Positions 6,582 through 10,234 of a stretch of 10,234 nucleotides of DNA are shown piece by piece; the first letter of the stretch is position 1; each line of letters starts with the position of its first letter. Source of the stretch: an uncultured Planctomycetales bacterium (GTDB lineage Bacteria > Planctomycetota > Planctomycetia > Isosphaerales > Isosphaeraceae); the NCBI GenBank assembly GCA_937997355.1, contig CALKTZ010000103.1, positions 1 to 10,234 of the forward strand, in the 5' to 3' direction. A program made the translations under genes and the position numbers. A model generated the notes under the pieces. It worked only from the letters and a program-made list of their open reading frames with translations. It was not told the origin of the DNA and did not search any database.

Positions 6582-6599
6582 GATTCTACCCATAGAATC
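6582..6599. repeat. Perfect 7-bp inverted repeat after the GNAT gene
   Basis: GATTCTA and TAGAATC flank a 4-nt CCCA loop, 27 nt after the GNAT stop. No T-run follows on either strand. It may be a 3' stem-loop that stabilises the mRNA or a protein-binding site. The separate T-tailed hairpin at 6612-6656 is the better terminator. Confidence 0.4.
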
Positions 6600-6611
6600 G
6601 AAATCATCCCA

Positions 6612-6656
6612 CCGACCGGATAGGACTCGAATCGATCCGATCGGCCTCTTTTTTTT
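6612..6656 (+). terminator. T-tailed hairpin ending the GNAT transcript, adjacent to the next start codon
   Basis: Arms CCGACCGGAT (6612-6621) and ATCCGATCGG (6635-6644) pair over 10 positions with one mismatch and a 13-nt loop. CCTC and eight T residues (6649-6656) follow. The long loop lowers confidence in strength, but the T8 tract is clear. The next gene's ATG is at 6670, so no room is left for a conventional leader after the T-run. Confidence 0.55.
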
Positions 6657-6669
6657 GACGACATCCCGA

Positions 6670-8361
6670 ATGAATCCCGATCGCCGACGTTGGATGCTGC
6701 GTGGGGGGATCGCGGGCCTGGCGACGTTCCTGCTCATGCTCGCGACCCAGCCGTTTCTCCAGATCGGCTGGGACGAGGGCTACACGCTGGGACGCGAAGC
6801 CCGGATCCGGCTCTGGTTGCGCGCGCTGGCGAATCCGCCGGCCTTCGCGGAGTCCTGGACCCCCCCCGGGGAAGAACTGGTCCAGAAGGAAGGGAGCTAT
6901 CCCCCCCGGAGCGACCAGGTCGACTCGCGCTGGGAATTGCTCTTCGAGCCCAAGGTCGTGCAGTGGTTCTGGCCGTTCGCCCGCGAGGAGCCGCACGGCC
7001 ATCCCCCATTCTATGCCTGGCTCGGCCTGCTGGAGGACGTCGCGGCCCCGGGGTGGGCCGATCTGCCGCGCGCCCGGCTCGGGCCGATGCTCCTCTTCAG
7101 CATCGCGGCCGGGGTGCTCTTCGGCGTGCTCGGCTCCCGATGGGGGCAGTCGGCCGCCTGGGCCGCGCTGGGCGCCTGGGTGCTCCAGCCTCGGCTCTTC
7201 GCCGAGGGACATCTCGCCACCTACGACGGAATTCTTACGTCACTCTGGATGCTTGCACTCATCGCGTTCGCGCGCTCCGAGGACTCGGTCTTTTCGAAGA
7301 ACTCCACCTGGATCTGGCGCGTCTGGTTCGGCATCCTGCTGGGCTGCTCGGCCGCGACCAAGCTCACCGGTTGGTTCCTGCCGATCCCGCTGATCGCCTG
7401 GGCGCTGCTCTACCGAAGCCGCAAGGCCGCGGTGACGTTACTCGTGGGGCTCGGGATCGCGACGGTGGTGCTGTTCCTGCTGACCCCTCCCTGGTGGTCC
7501 GAGCCGATCTCGGGGGTTGCTCGGTTCCTCCGATCCAATCTGACGCGAGGAAAGACCATCCCGATCTCGGTCCTCTTCCTCGGCAAGGTCTACGAGACGC
7601 CGACCGGATCGCTCCCCTGGTACAACACGATCGTCTGGACGGTGTTCGTCGTCCCGGTCGGTTTTCTGATCCTCTCCCTGATCGGTGCGTTCAACACGGG
7701 CTTCCGACGCCCTCGCGATCCGCTCGCCCTCCTCTTCCTGGTCAACTGGGGGTTCCTGCTGACGCTCCGGGCGGCACCCCACACGCCGGGGCATGACGGA
7801 GTGCGCCTCTTCCTGCCCGCCTTCGGCATGCTGGTCGGCATGGCGGCATACGGGGCGAAGCTTTGCGCGGAGAGTCGTCGTCGCGGGCGCCAGGCGCTCC
7901 TCGGGCTGAGCTTGGCCGAGGGGGTCGTCAGCATCGCGATCATGATGCCTGTCCCCCTTTCCTATTATAGTCCGATCGTCGGCATGCTCCCCGGGGCGAC
8001 GGCGCTCGGCATGGAGCCCACCTACTACTGGGACGCGCTGAGCCCCGAGGCGAAACGCTGGCTCACCGAGAATACCGGCCCCGGCGAGAGCATCCGATTC
8101 GCGACCAATCCCCATTCCTGGCTCTACCTGAGACGAATCGGCGAGCTTCCGCAACGCCTGGATGGGGTTGATCCGCCGGGGCGCAGGAAATGGTACGTGA
8201 TTCAGAATCGGCCCGGCGCCTTCGAGGAGAGCGATCGGGCGATCGTCCGGGAAGCCACGCCCGCCTTCACCGTGAAGAAGCTCGGCGTCCCCCTCATCTG
8301 GATCTTCCCGTTCGAGCAGGCAGAACCCTGGCTCCTGAAACGTTCAGCGCCCGGCCATTAG
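6670..8361 (+). CDS. PMT-type membrane glycosyltransferase (GT39-like)
   Basis: A 563-residue polytopic membrane protein of the GT-C fold, expected to use a lipid-linked sugar donor on the outer side of the cytoplasmic membrane; its substrates are unknown. After a short basic N terminus (MNPDRRRW) come about eleven hydrophobic segments up to about residue 428. IGWDEGYTLGREAR (32-45) carries the presumed catalytic Asp35-Glu36 in the first external loop. HGHPPFYAWLG (109-119), AEGHLATYDGILTSLW (178-193), LTPPWW (271-276), the SLPWYNTIVW segment (314-323) and HDGVRLFLPAF (375-385) are consistent with this family. The C-terminal 130 residues look soluble. An in-frame ATG at 6517 exists, but the extra 51 residues would be encoded through the GNAT stop region and terminator, so 6670 is chosen; no clear Shine-Dalgarno precedes it. 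The gene converges with the Cys-rich gene at 8548. It resembles the partial glycosyltransferase at 9188 more than the one at 3196. Confidence 0.88.
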   Translation: MNPDRRRWMLRGGIAGLATFLLMLATQPFLQIGWDEGYTLGREARIRLWLRALANPPAFAESWTPPGEELVQKEGSYPPRSDQVDSRWELLFEPKVVQWFWPFAREEPHGHPPFYAWLGLLEDVAAPGWADLPRARLGPMLLFSIAAGVLFGVLGSRWGQSAAWAALGAWVLQPRLFAEGHLATYDGILTSLWMLALIAFARSEDSVFSKNSTWIWRVWFGILLGCSAATKLTGWFLPIPLIAWALLYRSRKAAVTLLVGLGIATVVLFLLTPPWWSEPISGVARFLRSNLTRGKTIPISVLFLGKVYETPTGSLPWYNTIVWTVFVVPVGFLILSLIGAFNTGFRRPRDPLALLFLVNWGFLLTLRAAPHTPGHDGVRLFLPAFGMLVGMAAYGAKLCAESRRRGRQALLGLSLAEGVVSIAIMMPVPLSYYSPIVGMLPGATALGMEPTYYWDALSPEAKRWLTENTGPGESIRFATNPHSWLYLRRIGELPQRLDGVDPPGRRKWYVIQNRPGAFEESDRAIVREATPAFTVKKLGVPLIWIFPFEQAEPWLLKRSAPGH

Positions 8362-8407
8362 TCGATCGGCCATTCGAGGGACGGGGATCAAGTCGCGGGT
8401 TCGGAAT

Positions 8408-8427
8408 CGCCCGCTGAGCAGTGGGCG
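8408..8427 (+). terminator. GC-rich hairpin downstream of the second glycosyltransferase gene
   Basis: CGCCCGCT and AGTGGGCG pair over 8 positions including one G-T, with a 4-nt loop, 46 nt after the stop at 8361. There is no T-run after it, so it is a T-less candidate 3' hairpin rather than a standard intrinsic terminator. Confidence 0.4.
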
Positions 8428-8452
8428 GCGGAATTGGCCGAGGTCAATGCAA

Positions 8453-8492
8453 ATGGCCGGGCTCCCCGCGGTTTGCGAGGAACACCGGCCAT
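8453..8492 (-). terminator. Compound hairpin downstream of the Cys-rich protein gene
   Basis: Outer arms ATGGCCGG and CCGGCCAT are perfectly complementary over 8 bp. The enclosed 24 nt can form a second stem, CCCCGC against GCGAGG with one mismatch. On the minus strand the hairpin is followed by only a short TTT, 56 nt after the stop at 8548. It sits between convergent genes and could serve both. Confidence 0.4.
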
Positions 8493-8547
8493 CGTGAACG
8501 CTTCGGATCGGACGACGGAATCCGCGTGGGTCCCGCCGTCGACGTGA

Positions 8548-8892
8548 TTAGTGCTGGGCGGAAGCCTGGGGAGCGGCGTAGACCGGGGCGGCGTAGCTCA
8601 CCGGGGCTTCGTACGCGACGCAAACCGGGGCCGGGGCGCAAGCGGCCTTCTTGTGGCAGCCGAGCTTGATCTTCGGCATCTTGAAGTGGCAAGCCTTCTT
8701 GGGGGCGCAGGCGACCGGGGCCGGGGCGCAAACAGGGGCCGGCGCACAGACCGGAGCCGGGGCACAGACAGCCACCGGGGCGGCACAGGCCTTCGGGGCA
8801 CAGGCTTTCTTGTGGCAGGCTTCGGCGTTGCCGGCGAAGGCCAGGGTGCCCAACAGTCCGCCGAGCACAACCGTCAAAAGATGCATTTTCAT
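8548..8892 (-). CDS. Small secreted Cys-rich protein with Cys-Ala-Pro repeats
   Basis: A 114-residue protein of no recognised named family. Residues 1-25 are a clear Sec signal peptide: MKMH, a hydrophobic core (LLTVVLGGLLGTLAFAG) and a NAEA-Cys boundary that fits signal peptidase I. The residue at -3 is Ala, so it is not a good lipobox. The mature part (26-114) has 11 cysteines. Three perfect VCAPAP units (42-59) give a six-residue cysteine spacing that recurs at 62-68 and 79-85-91. Two similar segments, CHKKACAPK (26-34) and CHKKAACAPAPV (79-90), flank a basic, hydrophobic middle (HFKMPKIKLGCH). The C terminus is Ala/Pro/Tyr-rich without Cys. Short Cys/Pro/Ala-rich exported proteins occur in planctomycetes; a disulfide-linked envelope role or metal binding through Cys and His is inference. 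GGAG lies 8 nt before ATG 8892, a good ribosome site. It is flanked by a terminator-like hairpin and an AT-richer upstream region, consistent with its own transcription unit. Confidence 0.8.
   Translation of the reverse strand: MKMHLLTVVLGGLLGTLAFAGNAEACHKKACAPKACAAPVAVCAPAPVCAPAPVCAPAPVACAPKKACHFKMPKIKLGCHKKAACAPAPVCVAYEAPVSYAAPVYAAPQASAQH
8716..8769 (-). repeat. Three 18-bp tandem repeats encoding VCAPAP
   Basis: Three consecutive 18-nt units encode residues 42-59 of the Cys-rich protein. The amino acids are identical in all three units, while the third bases differ between units. This indicates an older duplication kept by selection on the protein rather than a very recent slippage. Confidence 0.85.
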
Positions 8893-9187
8893 CAGAACTG
8901 CTCCAGAATCTTGTTCTTGGATGGTGAATTTGTACCTTACGGACCACGCTTGCTATTCCGATTGGGCAAACGCGGAAACCTCAGCAAGCTAGGGTACTTT
9001 ATACACTAGAACTTGCAACCCCTTGTCGAATTTTTTGTCGTCGTTTTCTCCAAGGCCGGCTCAGAGTGTGACTACGATCTTTGGGTAAATTTTGTTGGAA
9101 ATGCTTCCCCTCCGGGGGCATGGAATCGATAATCAACACGCGACCACCAAACGAGTTGGACCTTTATTTTCCGAAAGGAATTTCTTC
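8893..9187. other. Divergent AT-richer control region between the Cys-rich and third glycosyltransferase genes
   Basis: This 295-bp stretch is visibly richer in A/T than the surrounding genes and has no coding character. On the minus strand, TATAAA (plus-strand 8998-9003) lies about 105 nt before the Cys-rich start. A TCGACA (plus-strand 9024-9029) matches a -35 box at five of six bases, but the spacing is 20 bp, longer than ideal. The near-palindrome 8989-9009 (CTAGGGT, 7 nt, ACACTAG, one mismatch) overlaps the TATAAA and could be an operator. On the plus strand, GATAAT (9128-9133) is a possible -10 for the rightward gene, without a convincing -35. A short CCCC-TCC-GGGG hairpin lies at 9107-9117. 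Confidence 0.4.
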
Positions 9188-10234
9188 TTGTTGAACGCCG
9201 GAGCAGCAGGAACTCGGAAGGTGGGACGGACCGAAGCGGAGACGACGAGCGAAATCACGGTTTCACCGGATTCGGCACCTCCGGCGGGCAGTGCCTCAAG
9301 GTTTGATGGACGGCTCTGGCTTTCCACCCTGCTGGTCGCGGCGATTGCCCTCTCGATCCTGATTCCGACGCTCGGGGACCTGGGGCTCACCTGGGACGAG
9401 CCGGCGTATCGTTACAGCCAGGTGGTCTCCTCGCAGTGGTGGGAGCAGCTCCTGGCGGCTCGGAGCTGGAATGACGTTCAGCAACTCCTCGACGCCGATG
9501 CGCTGATTTACTACTGGCCCTACGGCCGCTTCGGCATCAACTTCCACCCTCCGCTGGCCGGTCAGCTCAACCTGGCCACATATACCCTCTTCGGCGGGAT
9601 CATGAAGGATTTCCCCGCGAGGCGGATGGCGACGGCGATCGAGTTCGCGCTCACGCTGGCGATCGGCTATCAGTTCCTGGCTCGCCGCTACGGAGGTTGG
9701 GTGGGTGCATTGATGGCGGGGTGTTTGCTCTTCATGCCGCGCGTTTTCGGGCAGGCTCACCTGGTCGATACCGACATCCCCGGGATGTTCCTCTGGGTTT
9801 GCACGGCACTTGCGTTCTGGAACGCGCTGCACCAGGCCGGCCGGGGATGGCGAATCCTGGTCGGCGTCTTGATGGGGCTTGCGTTCGTGGAGAAGATGGC
9901 GGCGGTGACGGTCATCGTCCCCCTGCTGCTCTGGCTTCTCGCCGGTTCGCTCCCCTTCCAATTCTGGCGAAAGTCGGCCCGGCCCGGCCTGATCGACGGC
10001 ATCGTCACCTCGGTGGCGATGCTGATCCCCCTCGGCCTGGCGTTCCTCGATATCCAGGCGTTGCAGCGGCAACTCCCCCCGCCGGTTTCGATCGACTTCT
10101 TCGCCGATCGCCCGGTCGGCCACTGGAACGGGACCATCCTGGCGGTCCCGCTGGCGGTCTGGATCATCCGGCGCATGCTGGGCCGATTTTATCCGAATAG
10201 CCCGATCTGGGGTGTCGAGCGCCCCGCGCTCGAA
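9188..10234 (+). CDS. PMT-type membrane glycosyltransferase (GT39-like), 3' end outside the window
   Basis: The frame is open from before 9188 to the right edge, giving 349 codons so far. The likely start is TTG at 9188, 8 nt after AAAGGA (9174-9179); TTG 9191 and GTG 9221 are alternatives. A Ser/Thr/Ala-rich cytoplasmic tail of about 40 residues precedes the first membrane helix (about 43-62). GLTWDEPAYRYS follows, with the presumed catalytic Asp70-Glu71. Other family marks are FHPPLAGQLN (119-128) and PRVFGQAHLVDTDIPG, with Asp194 and Asp196 in the position of the YDG segment of the 6670 gene. Further hydrophobic segments cover about 145-300. The fold and the presumed use of a polyprenyl-phosphate sugar come from the family; the acceptor is unknown. 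The WDE, HPP and second-loop motifs relate it to the glycosyltransferase at 6670, and only the Cys-rich gene lies between them. Confidence 0.85.
   Translation, partial: MLNAGAAGTRKVGRTEAETTSEITVSPDSAPPAGSASRFDGRLWLSTLLVAAIALSILIPTLGDLGLTWDEPAYRYSQVVSSQWWEQLLAARSWNDVQQLLDADALIYYWPYGRFGINFHPPLAGQLNLATYTLFGGIMKDFPARRMATAIEFALTLAIGYQFLARRYGGWVGALMAGCLLFMPRVFGQAHLVDTDIPGMFLWVCTALAFWNALHQAGRGWRILVGVLMGLAFVEKMAAVTVIVPLLLWLLAGSLPFQFWRKSARPGLIDGIVTSVAMLIPLGLAFLDIQALQRQLPPPVSIDFFADRPVGHWNGTILAVPLAVWIIRRMLGRFYPNSPIWGVERPALE

Larger units (their letters stand above)
8362..8547. other. Convergent intergenic region with two GC-rich hairpins
   Basis: No coding sequence is evident between the two convergent genes. 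It holds two stem-loops described separately (8408-8427 and 8453-8492). CGGCCATT is repeated at 8352-8359, which runs into the upstream gene's stop codon, and at 8367-8374. The 55 bp next to the Cys-rich gene stop show nothing further. Confidence 0.5.

Noticed and set aside
7438..8154. A 238-codon minus-strand open frame antisense to the second glycosyltransferase
   Set aside because: The composition is Arg/Glu/Asp/Gln-rich with no domain, and the opposite strand encodes clear membrane helices.
8551..9009. A 152-codon plus-strand open frame over the Cys-rich gene
   Set aside because: Its Gly/Arg repeats are the mirror of the VCAPAP repeats; the minus strand has the signal peptide and ribosome site.
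9133..9390. An 85-codon minus-strand open frame at the start of the third glycosyltransferase gene
   Set aside because: It is antisense to the N terminus of a frame with WDE and HPP family motifs, and it has no similarity I recognise.
1..10234. CRISPR array, insertion sequence or prophage
   Set aside because: No regularly spaced direct repeats beyond the coding VCAPAP units, no transposase or integrase motifs, and no long terminal inverted repeats were seen.

Overview
The window looks like a chromosomal segment of a high-GC planctomycete, most likely of the Isosphaeraceae type. This is inferred from the GC-rich, GATC-rich coding sequence, widely spaced genes with their own hairpins, several membrane mannosyltransferase-like (PMT/GT39-type) proteins, and a small secreted protein of Cys-Ala-Pro repeats. 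No marker gene fixes the taxonomy. I see no insertion sequence, phage gene, CRISPR array, tRNA or rRNA.

Left part (1-4860): the 3' end of pdxA (vitamin B6 synthesis) reads rightward and overlaps by 36 bp the end of a leftward Maf/YceF-type nucleotide pyrophosphatase gene. Upstream of maf on the same strand, 68 bp away, lies a 478-residue protein whose C-terminal part resembles a diadenylate cyclase (DisA_N/DAC) domain that keeps the DGA motif but lacks a normal RHR motif. Its middle part may be a second, more decayed copy of the same fold. Further upstream on that strand is a 554-residue PMT-type glycosyltransferase.

Middle part (4861-6656): a 312-bp divergent intergenic region with a candidate promoter precedes a rightward gene for a membrane-anchored protein of the dual-specificity phosphatase type that lacks the catalytic cysteine. 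Two hairpins with T-runs follow. Next comes a TTG-started GNAT acetyltransferase resembling short N-acetylglutamate synthases, closed by another T-tailed hairpin.

Right part (6657-10234): a second PMT-type glycosyltransferase (563 residues) starts only 13 nt after that T-run. It converges on a small secreted Cys-rich repeat protein encoded on the minus strand. A 295-bp AT-richer divergent region then separates that gene from a third PMT-type glycosyltransferase, which runs off the right edge.

The genes do not form one obvious pathway. Three polyprenyl-phosphate-sugar-type transferases, one secreted Cys-rich protein and one anchored pseudophosphatase suggest envelope biology. The left side is housekeeping (B6, nucleotide sanitation) with a possible nucleotide-sensing protein. 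The most unusual items are the degenerate DAC-like protein, the cysteine-less phosphatase and the Cys-rich repeat protein.
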